DNA from: Candidatus Aphodomonas merdavium
Lineage (GTDB): Bacteria; Bacillota; Clostridia; Christensenellales; Aristaeellaceae
DNA: 6,648 nucleotides
NCBI GenBank assembly: GCA_018715585.1
Contig: DVLH01000266.1
Coordinates: 1 to 6,648, forward strand
Reading direction: 5' to 3'
Below the pieces are notes generated by a model that was given only the letters and a program-made list of their open reading frames with translations, made no database searches and was not told the origin of the DNA. The position numbers and the translations under genes are program-made. Within the stretch, counting starts at the first letter, position 1. Each line of letters begins with the position of its first letter. Below are positions 1-5,809 of this stretch, piece after piece.

Positions 1-1284
1 CTTTTGGAAGAAGCGGACGCAATCGTTTGCGATTATAACTACGCATTTGACCCTGCCGTGCGCATCCGGCGTGCATTGCCGCGCGCCGCACGCATCACTT
101 TTCTCACGGATGAGGCGCACAACCTGCCCGAACGCGCCCGGGATATGCTTTCCGCAGCGTTAGACACCGCCTGGCTGCGTGCCGTGCGCCGAGAGCTTGG
201 CAAATTGTTCGGGCGAAAAACAGCGCTATACCGCCAAATGACGGCGCTGCTCAAAGCGGTAGAGGCGCAGCGCGATCCCATCAGCGAAGCGCCGCCGCAA
301 GATCTTCGGCTGCCCGCGGAACAATTGCTGGAGACGGCGCTTTCAGCGGGCGAGGTGGGGGCGCCGCTTTGCCGCACGCTGCTTGCATTTGTCGCAGCGC
401 TGGACCGCTTTGACGGGAGCTTTCGCACGCTTTGGCAGCGCCAGGCGGAAACGGCCGTGCTCTCGCTGCGCTGCCTGGATGCATCCGGGCATGTCGCCGC
501 GCTGACGAAACGCTTGAGCGGAGCCGCGTTTTTTTCGGCAACCCTTGCGCCGCTTCCGCTCTACCGCATGATGCTCGGCGGCAGTGAGGAGGATGCGCTG
601 CTCGCGCTGGAAAGCCCGTTCCCGCAGGAAAACCTGCGCGTGCTGCTTTGTCCGCTTTCCACCCGCTATCGGGACAGGGAACGCACCGCGCAAGCGGTGG
701 CACGCGCGGTGCTTGCGCTTTGTGAGGCAAAGAGCGGCAATTATCTTATCTGCTTTCCTTCTTATGCCTATTTGGAACGGATTGCCGCGCGGCTGCGGGA
801 GGAGATGGGGGCGCAAACGGAGCTGATTTGCCAGCGGGAGAATATGGGCGCGGCGGAGCGCGATGCCTTTTTGGAGGCGCTGCGCCCGCACGCGCAGGGG
901 ACGCTGCTGGCCCTGGCAGTGCTGGGCGGCGCGTTTGGAGAGAGCGTGGATTTGCCGGGCGGCCGCCTCTCGGGCGTGGTGGTGGTCGGCGTAGGGATGC
1001 CGCTGGTGTGTGCAGAGCGCGAGGCGCTGAAAGCATATTGCGAGGCGAATGGCGGCAGCGGTTTTGCTAGGGCATATCAGGCGCCGGGCATGAGCAAGGT
1101 GACGCAGGCGGTCGGCCGGCTCATCCGCACGGAGAGCGACCGGGGGATTGCATTGCTGATTGACGACCGTTTTACTAGCACGGCGTATCAAAAAATGATG
1201 CCGCCCTGGTGGGGCGGCGGAACGGTTGTACGGGAAACGGAACAAATCCGCCGTCAGGCGGAGGCGTTTTGGCGGGAGCATTAG
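1..1284 (+). CDS. Rad3/XPD (DinG-like) superfamily 2 DNA helicase, C-terminal part, 5' end outside window
   Basis: ATP-dependent DNA helicase of the Rad3/XPD/DinG group, which unwinds DNA during repair. The frame is open to the left edge, so about 427 residues of a longer protein are seen; the Walker A motif and any Fe-S cysteines would lie upstream. Visible motifs in order: CDYNYAFDP, typical of the segment just before motif II; the DEAH box (109-120); a SATL motif (535-546) as found after the Arch region; GNYLICFPSY near 736-765, matching the start of the second RecA domain; GESVDLPGG near 940-960 (motif V); and QAVGRLIR (1105-1128), the motif VI arginine finger region. The stop TAG overlaps the stop of the convergent regulator gene, and there is no room for a terminator between them. 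Family assignment is firm. Whether it is DinG itself or one of the related Clostridial helicases with an extra nuclease domain cannot be judged without the N-terminus. Confidence 0.9.
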   Translation, partial: LLEEADAIVCDYNYAFDPAVRIRRALPRAARITFLTDEAHNLPERARDMLSAALDTAWLRAVRRELGKLFGRKTALYRQMTALLKAVEAQRDPISEAPPQDLRLPAEQLLETALSAGEVGAPLCRTLLAFVAALDRFDGSFRTLWQRQAETAVLSLRCLDASGHVAALTKRLSGAAFFSATLAPLPLYRMMLGGSEEDALLALESPFPQENLRVLLCPLSTRYRDRERTAQAVARAVLALCEAKSGNYLICFPSYAYLERIAARLREEMGAQTELICQRENMGAAERDAFLEALRPHAQGTLLALAVLGGAFGESVDLPGGRLSGVVVVGVGMPLVCAEREALKAYCEANGGSGFARAYQAPGMSKVTQAVGRLIRTESDRGIALLIDDRFTSTAYQKMMPPWWGGGTVVRETEQIRRQAEAFWREH

Positions 1285-1625
1285 GAGCCGGGCGTAAACC
1301 AGTCGTCCTTGTGATCGTCCAGCACGCGCATGACGTCGTTGAGCATTTGCATTTTTTCGCCCGGGTTATCGCTTAGATTGATGCGCAGGTATTCGGTGTC
1401 TGGTTCTACGCCCAGCACAACGCGGTCAAGCGAAACGCCCAGCTCGCCGGCAATGCGCGCAAGCGTTTCTAGGCTGGGCACGCGTGTCCCGCGCTCGATG
1501 TGGCCCATAAACGCGGGGGAAATTTCCAAACGCGCGGCCAACTGTGCCTGCGTGATGTTGTGCTCCTTTCGCAGCTGGCGGATGCGGCCGCCCATTGCGA
1601 CGTAGTCGATCTTGTCGATTGACAT
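1281..1625 (-). CDS. XRE-family helix-turn-helix transcriptional regulator (114 aa)
   Basis: Small DNA-binding regulator of the Cro/CI (XRE) type. Residues 12-70 form the HTH_3 domain. The helix-turn-helix itself is at about 25-46, with TQAQLAARLEIS then PAFMGHIERG, followed by the usual P-S-L-E-T-L-A-R-I-A helix. The C-terminal 44 residues are charged and lack a recognisable ligand or protease domain, so this is a stand-alone repressor-like protein of typical length. The ATG start is supported by GGAGGAG (1632-1638 on the complement) six bases upstream. It is divergent from ebfC, and the two promoters appear to overlap, so regulation of itself and of ebfC is plausible but is inference. Its TAA stop shares three of its bases with the helicase stop. 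Target genes are unknown. Confidence 0.88.
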   Translation of the reverse strand: MSIDKIDYVAMGGRIRQLRKEHNITQAQLAARLEISPAFMGHIERGTRVPSLETLARIAGELGVSLDRVVLGVEPDTEYLRINLSDNPGEKMQMLNDVMRVLDDHKDDWFTPGS

Positions 1626-1642
1626 GCTAGACTCCTCCGAAA

Positions 1643-1730
1643 AAATGCGCTTTTCCGCTAAAATTCGACAGATTTCGTGCTTTTTCCTCCTTGCTTTGGC
1701 GTCTTGGCGCCGCCGTGGCCAAATGCGCTT
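1643..1730. repeat. 10-bp direct repeat in the divergent intergenic region (possible operator)
   Basis: AAATGCGCTT occurs at 1643-1652 and again at 1721-1730, with starts 78 bp apart. The right copy runs into the first two bases of the ebfC -35 hexamer; the left copy lies just upstream of the regulator's ribosome site. The position would suit operators for the neighbouring XRE protein, but nothing in the sequence proves binding. An inverted pair TTTGGC (1695-1700) / GCCAAA (1718-1723) lies between them. Confidence 0.35.
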
Positions 1731-1757
1731 GCATCCGGGCGCAAAATACGGTAAAAT
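1729..1757 (+). promoter_or_regulatory. Sigma-A-like promoter for the ebfC-recR operon
   Basis: TTGCAT (1729-1734), a 17-base spacer and TAAAAT (1752-1757) form a good vegetative promoter. The predicted start near 1764 leaves a leader of about 60 bases before ebfC, which begins with the short GC-rich hairpin at 1781-1793. The -35 hexamer is identical to that of the opposing promoter, and each -10 element lies in the other promoter's spacer. Confidence 0.55.
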
Positions 1758-1771
1758 AAATCGCTATGCAA
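1743..1771 (-). promoter_or_regulatory. Sigma-A-like promoter for the XRE regulator gene
   Basis: Read on the minus strand, TTGCAT (1771-1766) and TATTTT (1748-1743) are separated by exactly 17 bases, a good vegetative promoter layout. Transcription would start near 1736, giving a leader of about 110 bases before the regulator's ATG. The site lies almost on top of the plus-strand promoter for ebfC. It was found by eye, and no start site is known. Confidence 0.5.
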
Positions 1772-1780
1772 TGACGCAAA

Positions 1781-1793
1781 GGGGCGCGGCCCC
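1781..1793 (+). promoter_or_regulatory. Short GC-rich hairpin in the ebfC leader
   Basis: GGGGC (1781-1785), loop GCG, GCCCC (1789-1793) form a perfect 5-bp stem early in the predicted ebfC transcript. There is no following U-run, so it is not a terminator. It may stabilise the 5' end. The role is unknown. Confidence 0.3.
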
Positions 1794-1823
1794 TGTGGTG
1801 AAAGCGAAGGAGGAAGGACCAAC

Positions 1824-2159
1824 ATGGCACGCGGAGGATTCCCGGGCATACCCGGTGGCAACATGCAGCAACTGATGAAGCAGGCGCAGAAAATGCAGCA
1901 GCAGATGCTGCAGCTTCAGGAGGATCTGGACGGGCGCACGTATGAGGCGACCGCGGGCGGCGGCATGGTGCGCGCAAAAGTTAGCGGCAAGCGCGAATTG
2001 CTGGAGCTGGCCATCGACCCGCAGGCAGTGGATCCGGACGATGTGGAGCTTTTGCAGGATATGGTGATGGCGGCCGTCAACGAGGCGCTGCGCGCCGGTG
2101 AAGAAACGCGTGAACGCGAGATGGGCCGCATTGGCGGCGGCATGGGCGGCATGTTCTAA
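1824..2159 (+). CDS. ebfC: YbaB/EbfC family nucleoid-associated protein (111 aa)
   Basis: Small dimeric DNA-binding protein of the YbaB/EbfC family, thought to help organise the nucleoid and encoded next to recR in very many bacteria. The length is typical. The N-terminal half carries a glutamine- and methionine-rich helix (residues about 14-36, MQQLMKQAQKMQQQMLQLQ). This is followed by the family hallmark around residues 43-50 (ATAGGGMV), then the beta-strand segment up to IDP and the DPDDVELLQDMVMAAVNEA helix. The tail is glycine- and methionine-rich (GGGMGGMF), as is common in the family. The ATG follows AAGGAGG (1807-1813) with a 10-base gap. Its stop overlaps the recR start by one base (TAATG), so translation is likely coupled. 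dnaX, often found upstream, is absent; the XRE gene sits there instead. Confidence 0.95.
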   Translation: MARGGFPGIPGGNMQQLMKQAQKMQQQMLQLQEDLDGRTYEATAGGGMVRAKVSGKRELLELAIDPQAVDPDDVELLQDMVMAAVNEALRAGEETREREMGRIGGGMGGMF

Positions 2160-2764
2160 TGAAAAAAAGGGAAACGACGGACCCGATTGGGATGATGGCC
2201 GCGCAGCTGAGCCGTTTGCCGGGCATTGGCCGCAAGACGGCCATGCGCCTTGCCTATTATATCGCCGCGCAGCCGCAGGAGGATGTGCGCGAGCTGGCGA
2301 CGGCGCTGTGGCAAGGCCGCCGTGCGGTGCGCATGTGCAGCCGTTGCGGCAATTACACAGCGCAAGACCCATGCGCAATTTGTGCCGACTCGCGCAGGCG
2401 GCATGATACGCTCTGCGTCGTGCGCGACCCGCGCGATGTTTCCGCCATTGAACGCATGCACGAATACCATGGGGGATATCATGTACTGCACGGGACAATT
2501 TCGCCGATCAACGGCATCGGCCCGGACGATATCCGTATTAAAGAGCTGATTGGACGTGTGCAGCAAGAGCAAATCCGCGAAGTGATTATTGCCACAAACC
2601 CCGACGTGGAGGGCGAGGCGACGGCGGCGTATATTGCGCGCGTGCTCAAGCCGCTGGGTGTCTTGGTGACGCGCCTGGCGCACGGCATGCCAGTGGGCGG
2701 CGATTTGGAATACGTCGACGAGGTAACGCTTAACAAAGCGTTTGAAGGCCGCAGGGAAATATGA
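2159..2764 (+). CDS. recR: Recombination mediator protein RecR (201 aa)
   Basis: RecR acts with RecF and RecO to load RecA onto SSB-coated single-stranded DNA at gaps. It is full length. Domains in order: helix-hairpin-helix (residues about 17-35, LSRLPGIGRKTAMRLAYYI); a C4 zinc finger with C60, C63, C72 and C75; a Toprim domain from about 84 to 175 including ATNPDVEGEATA (145-156); and the C-terminal GMPVGGDLEYVDEVTL segment. In the Toprim motif the usual glutamate after CVV is Arg89 (VVRDPRDVSAIE). RecR has no topoisomerase chemistry, and I recall substitutions at this position in other Firmicutes, so this is a variant rather than a defect. The start is fixed by the one-base overlap with ebfC. 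The stop forms ATGA with a spurious downstream ATG. Confidence 0.97.
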   Translation: MKKRETTDPIGMMAAQLSRLPGIGRKTAMRLAYYIAAQPQEDVRELATALWQGRRAVRMCSRCGNYTAQDPCAICADSRRRHDTLCVVRDPRDVSAIERMHEYHGGYHVLHGTISPINGIGPDDIRIKELIGRVQQEQIREVIIATNPDVEGEATAAYIARVLKPLGVLVTRLAHGMPVGGDLEYVDEVTLNKAFEGRREI

Positions 2765-2797
2765 TTTTTCGTATAGCGGACGGACTTGATGGAAATA

Positions 2798-2823
2798 CTC
2801 CTCCAGAGGAACAAAAAGGAGGG
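2798..2823 (+). promoter_or_regulatory. Ribosome binding site of the lipoprotein gene, with possible masking hairpin
   Basis: AAAAAGGAGGG (2813-2823) lies six bases before the ATG at 2830. It decides that start over the in-frame ATG at 2761. Upstream CCTCC (2800-2804) is complementary to GGAGG (2818-2822), which could hide the site. A competing small hairpin TCCT (2799-2802) / AGGA (2807-2810) would free it. Confidence 0.6.
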
Positions 2824-2829
2824 TTTTCT

Positions 2830-3435
2830 ATGAAATCGGTTCGCTTGTTTCTTGTCTTGACGCTTGTTGCGCTGGCTTTGACCGCTTGTTCGACGAACCC
2901 GGCCCAGGAGGCACAGACAAGCCCCAGCCTCTCGCCCAGCGCATCCGCAACGGATGCCATGCCCAGCGCAGAAGGCTCGCCCGCAGCCACCTCTAACCTC
3001 AACGCGCAAACGGATACGTTCATTGCCGTGGGAGAGAAGGCTGTCATGACCGTCGGAAGCACAAAGCTTTCCGGCGCGGCGTATTATCCAGCGGGGGATG
3101 AAAAAACGATGCTGCTGCCTTTTACCGAGGTATGCAAGGCGCTTGGCTGGAAGGTGGAAGAACCTTCCGCTGCGGGCAAAGGTGAAATTAAGCTGACGCA
3201 GGACGGGATGGATGAGGTTGTCGTCACGCTTACCGTGCCGGCGGATGACAATGCGGGCATGCTGGAAGGTGTTACGGCGACAAAGGGAGGAAAGGCCGTA
3301 ACCGTTACGGGGGAGTCGTTCGCTTGGATCGACGGTCAGCTTTACACAACGGAAAAATTTATTTCCGACGCAGTGCAGCAAATTGAAGTGAATTACGATG
3401 GCGCTTCTTCCATCCAGGTAAACGCAAAAGCATAA
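2830..3435 (+). CDS. Lipoprotein with copper-amine-oxidase-N-like (stalk) domain (201 aa)
   Basis: Predicted membrane-anchored extracytoplasmic lipoprotein of unknown function. Residues 1-19 form a lipoprotein signal peptide: Lys2 and Arg5, a hydrophobic core, and the lipobox LTAC with acylated Cys20. Residues about 21-58 are a low-complexity Ser/Pro/Ala/Thr linker, as expected for a wall-spanning tether. The rest resembles the stalk or Cu_amine_oxidN1 domain common in Firmicutes surface proteins: LLPFTEVCKALGWKVE (about residues 95-110) matches the typical V-P-L-R-x-V-x-E-A-L-G-x-x-V pattern, and a second half-repeat appears at FAWIDGQLYTTEKFISDAV. The ATG at 2830 is chosen because it follows a strong ribosome site and starts the signal peptide. 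The upstream ATG at 2761 would add 23 charged residues ahead of the signal. It lies 65 bases after recR and 30 before dapF, so it is probably cotranscribed. No enzymatic motif is visible. Confidence 0.85.
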   Translation: MKSVRLFLVLTLVALALTACSTNPAQEAQTSPSLSPSASATDAMPSAEGSPAATSNLNAQTDTFIAVGEKAVMTVGSTKLSGAAYYPAGDEKTMLLPFTEVCKALGWKVEEPSAAGKGEIKLTQDGMDEVVVTLTVPADDNAGMLEGVTATKGGKAVTVTGESFAWIDGQLYTTEKFISDAVQQIEVNYDGASSIQVNAKA

Positions 3436-3465
3436 CGACATTGAAAAAGCGGGGCGGATTCTTTC

Positions 3466-4236
3466 ATGAAGTTTACGAAAATGCATGGCATTGGCAACGA
3501 TTACATCTATGTCGATGGGTTTCGGGAGCATGTGAAGAATCCCTCCGCGCTTTCTATCCGCATGAGCGACCGGCATTTCGGCGTGGGGGCGGATGGGTTG
3601 ATTCTCGTGCTGCCCTCAAAGTGTGCGGATTTTCGTATGCGCATGTTTAACGCCGATGGCAGCGAGGCGGAGATGTGCGGCAACGGCGCGCGCTGCGTCG
3701 GCCGTTTTGTTTATGATCATGGGCTGACGGATAAAACGTCATTCACGCTCGAGACGGGCGGCGGGATTCGCCCGATCACGCTGCATTTGGAAGCAGGGCG
3801 CGTGCAGAGCGTGACGGTGGACATGGGCGCGCCGCAGGCGCTCGAGAAGCGGGAAGGATACGTCTATGTCTCCATGGGCAACCCGCATGCGGTCCATCTC
3901 GTGCCGTTTGACCCCTTTGCGTGGGAAGCGTTTGAACGCGAGGGGGCCCGCCTTTGCAGCACGCTGGGGATGAATATCGAGTTTACGAAAGTGCTCTCGC
4001 GCGAAGCGCTGCAGATGCGCGTTTATGAGCGCGGGAGCGCCGAAACGCTCGCGTGCGGTTCCGGAGCGTGCGCCAGCGCGGCGGCAGCGATGGCGCTGGG
4101 CCTTTGCAACCAAAGCGTAACGGTAAAGCTGCGCGGCGGTACGCTATTGATTGAATGCCGGCAGGAGGATGGGCATATTCTCTTGCGGGGCGATGCAGTG
4201 AGCGTCTATGAGGGCGACTGGCTGCTGGGAGAATGA
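3466..4236 (+). CDS. dapF: Diaminopimelate epimerase DapF (256 aa)
   Basis: Cofactor-free cytoplasmic racemase converting LL-diaminopimelate to meso-diaminopimelate, for peptidoglycan cross-linking and lysine synthesis. The N-terminus KFTKMHGIGNDYIYVD is the family signature. The two catalytic cysteines are Cys71 (in MCGNGARC) and Cys197 (in ACGSGACA). Substrate-binding motifs also present are GVGADGL (39-45), FNADGSEAEM (61-70), VSMGNPHAV (135-143) and the ERGSAET segment (188-194). At 256 residues it is about 15-20 shorter than usual. The gap lies between VDMGAP (118-123) and YVSMGNPH, where most DapF proteins have a longer loop. All catalytic parts are kept, so it should be active. No strong ribosome site precedes the ATG (only GGGGCGG at 3451-3457), yet the signature fixes the start. 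dapL follows 54 bases later. Confidence 0.97.
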   Translation: MKFTKMHGIGNDYIYVDGFREHVKNPSALSIRMSDRHFGVGADGLILVLPSKCADFRMRMFNADGSEAEMCGNGARCVGRFVYDHGLTDKTSFTLETGGGIRPITLHLEAGRVQSVTVDMGAPQALEKREGYVYVSMGNPHAVHLVPFDPFAWEAFEREGARLCSTLGMNIEFTKVLSREALQMRVYERGSAETLACGSGACASAAAAMALGLCNQSVTVKLRGGTLLIECRQEDGHILLRGDAVSVYEGDWLLGE

Positions 4237-4290
4237 AACGGTCCCGCTGTAGGCACGGAAACAAAACGAAAAATGAATTGAGGGAGAACA

Positions 4291-5460
4291 ATGGCGGCAG
4301 TCAATGCGCATTTGGCCGCAATGTACGAAAGCTATCTGTTTTCCGAGGTGGATCGCCGCGTGCAGGCATATCGGGCGGAAAACCCACAGAAGCGCTTGTT
4401 GCGCCTGGGGATTGGCGATGTGAGCCGGCCGCTGGCGCCTGCCGTGGTTGACGCGCTTGTTGGCGCGGCAGAGGAGATGGGACAGGCGCAGTCGTTCCGG
4501 GGCTATGGCCCCACGCGCGGCTATCCTTTTTTATTGCAGGCGATTATCGAAAGAGAATATGAGCCCGTCGGCGTCAAGCTTTCGCAAGAGGATGTTTTCG
4601 TTTCCGACGGCGCAAAGACGGACATGGCGGCACTGCAAGAGTTGTTTGCACCGGATGCAGTGGCAGCCGTCTGTGATCCGGTCTATCCTGTGTACACGGA
4701 CGCCAACAGAATGGCTGGCCGGAAGATCGTTTTGCTTCCTTGCAGCCAAGAGGACGGGTTTTGCCCGCCGTTGCCGCGCGAGCGGGTGGATTTCCTTTAC
4801 CTGTGCAGCCCGAACAACCCCACAGGCGCCGCGCTGACCTATGCGCAGGCCGCCCGCTTTGTCGACTATGCGCTGGAAAACGGCGTGGCGCTTCTTTTTG
4901 ATGCGGCATATAGCGCCTATATCAGCGAAAGCGGCCGCCCCAAGAGTATTTTTGAAATACAGGGTGCCAAAGAGGTGGCGGTGGAAACGGGAAGCTTTTC
5001 CAAGAGCGCGGGTTTTACAGGGCTGCGGTGTGCGTGGACGGTTGTGCCGCGGGAAAACAGGTTCGGCCTTAATGCGCTGTGGGCACGCCGCGCAGCTGCA
5101 AAGATGAACGGCGTTTCCTATCCCGTGCAGCGGGCGGCACAGGCGGCGCTCGAAACCCCGGGGTGGGAACAATCGCGCGAAAACGTGCGGTACTACATGG
5201 AAAACGCGAAGATCCTGCTCGGCGCTGCGGAAAAGGCGGGCTTTTGCACCTGGGGAGGGAAAGACGCGCCGTACCTTTGGGTAAAGTGTCCGGACGGAAT
5301 GAGCGGCTGGGAATGGTTTGATGTGCTGCTGCAAAACAAGGGCATGATCTGCACGCCAGGCGAAGGGTTCGGAAGCTGCGGAAAGGGCTTTGTGCGCTTT
5401 TCGGCGTTTGCGTCACGTGAAGAGACGCAGGAGGCGGCGGCCCGCCTGAGCGAAGGATAA
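4291..5460 (+). CDS. dapL: LL-diaminopimelate aminotransferase DapL (389 aa)
   Basis: PLP-dependent class I/II aminotransferase that converts tetrahydrodipicolinate and glutamate to LL-diaminopimelate in one step, bypassing the acylated DapD/C/E route. DapL-specific motifs: SYLFSEVDRRV (14-24), LGIGDVSRPL (39-48), QSFRGYGPTRGY (67-78) and VCDPVYPVYTDANRMAGR (127-144). The PLP machinery is complete: NNPTG (175-179), the aspartate in FDAAY (Asp204), Schiff-base Lys238 in SFSKSAGFTG, and the carboxylate-binding Arg369. The segment between MAGR (141-144) and LLPC (148-151) is very short, where many DapL proteins carry an extra loop. That explains a length slightly below the usual 400-410. The ATG at 4291 follows GAGGGAG (4280-4286) and leaves the expected short N-terminal arm. 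It makes the substrate of DapF next door, so the pair supplies meso-DAP. No other dap genes are in the window. Confidence 0.96.
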   Translation: MAAVNAHLAAMYESYLFSEVDRRVQAYRAENPQKRLLRLGIGDVSRPLAPAVVDALVGAAEEMGQAQSFRGYGPTRGYPFLLQAIIEREYEPVGVKLSQEDVFVSDGAKTDMAALQELFAPDAVAAVCDPVYPVYTDANRMAGRKIVLLPCSQEDGFCPPLPRERVDFLYLCSPNNPTGAALTYAQAARFVDYALENGVALLFDAAYSAYISESGRPKSIFEIQGAKEVAVETGSFSKSAGFTGLRCAWTVVPRENRFGLNALWARRAAAKMNGVSYPVQRAAQAALETPGWEQSRENVRYYMENAKILLGAAEKAGFCTWGGKDAPYLWVKCPDGMSGWEWFDVLLQNKGMICTPGEGFGSCGKGFVRFSAFASREETQEAAARLSEG

Positions 5461-5722
5461 CTCTTTTGCGGGGCAAAGGGGAGCGCCCGGAAGCAGGAGA
5501 AGAAAGCCGGTGCTGCTTTTGGGCCTTTGGGTGGAAGCGATAGCGTGTAGCGGTCTGCTGCCGGACGCTATATTTGCTTTTCCCGTTGCGCCCGTTTTGC
5601 CGTTTGCCGGCACAGCACAGGTTGCTATTTTGTGGCTGAAATTAACGGCTGCACAGCTGCGCGGTGTAAACCCAACGGAACAGGCGATAAGCCCTTTGAT
5701 GTGCCAGGAGACAAGACGACCC
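5461..5722 (+). other. Structured region after dapL without a convincing gene (possible regulatory RNA)
   Basis: These 262 bases hold no ORF I trust but several stable hairpins. GCCCGGAAGCAG (5485-5496) pairs with CTGCTTTTGGGC (5513-5524), 12 bp with two G-U pairs. ATAGCGT (5540-5546) pairs with ACGCTAT (5565-5571), with CGG/CCG inside. GGT-GTAA-ACC (5663-5672) has a GNRA-type loop, and GGC-GATAA-GCC lies at 5683-5693. GCCAGGAGAC (5703-5712) equals the core of the cobalamin-riboswitch B12 box, and GGTTG (5620-5624) could close on CGACC (5717-5721). The other conserved cobalamin elements (AGGGAA, CCGCNACUG) are not clearly present. It could be the dapL 3' UTR, a small RNA or a riboswitch-like leader; I cannot choose. 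Confidence 0.35.
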
Positions 5723-5745
5723 AGGCGGCCAGTGGCCGCCTTTTT
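5723..5745 (+). terminator. Strong intrinsic terminator
   Basis: AGGCGGCC (5723-5730), loop AGT, GGCCGCCT (5734-5741) make a perfect 8-bp GC-rich stem running straight into TTTTT (5741-5745). It ends transcription coming from dapL, or ends a separate RNA in 5461-5722. The first good terminator after the ebfC promoter is this one. Confidence 0.9.
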
Positions 5746-5809
5746 GTATGCTTTTTATCGCCGCAGACGGCGAAGAATGCATTAAAAAAAACGGGAGCAA
5801 AAGTAAAGC

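Noticed and set aside
343..1281. Long minus-strand open frame inside the helicase gene (312 codons)
   Set aside because: A shadow of the GC-rich helicase frame: rich in Arg, His, Ala and Gln with no recognisable domain, while the plus frame shows all helicase motifs.
1681..1690. Second strong ribosome-site-like AAGGAGGAAAAA on the minus strand upstream of the XRE gene
   Set aside because: No start codon follows at a usable distance, and the frame there closes within a few codons, so no leader peptide can be proposed.
2761..2829. ATG overlapping the recR stop (ATGA) as the start of the lipoprotein
   Set aside because: It would place 23 mostly polar residues before the signal peptide. A strong ribosome site sits directly before the ATG at 2830, where a perfect lipoprotein signal begins.
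2479..3576. Long minus-strand open frame (365 codons) across recR, the lipoprotein gene and dapF
   Set aside because: It spans three well-supported genes and two intergenic gaps on the other strand, is of low-complexity basic composition, and has no family resemblance.
4304..4315. GCGCATTTGGCC inside dapL matching the complement of the region near 1719-1730
   Set aside because: One short match inside a coding region of a GC-rich genome is best explained by chance.
5603..5631. Promoter-like TTTGCC / TATTTT with a 17-base spacer inside the post-dapL region
   Set aside because: The -35 match is weak, and the start would cut off half of the proposed paired region. Noted only as a possibility.
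5758..5773. Perfect hairpin TCGCCG-CAGA-CGGCGA as a second or reverse-strand terminator
   Set aside because: No U-run follows on either strand.
5510..5785. 91-codon open frame starting GTG with an upstream AGGAG and a hydrophobic N-terminus
   Set aside because: It runs through the strong terminator at 5723-5745, ends in an arginine run generated by the following hairpin, and overlaps several RNA stems. It resembles no family I know.
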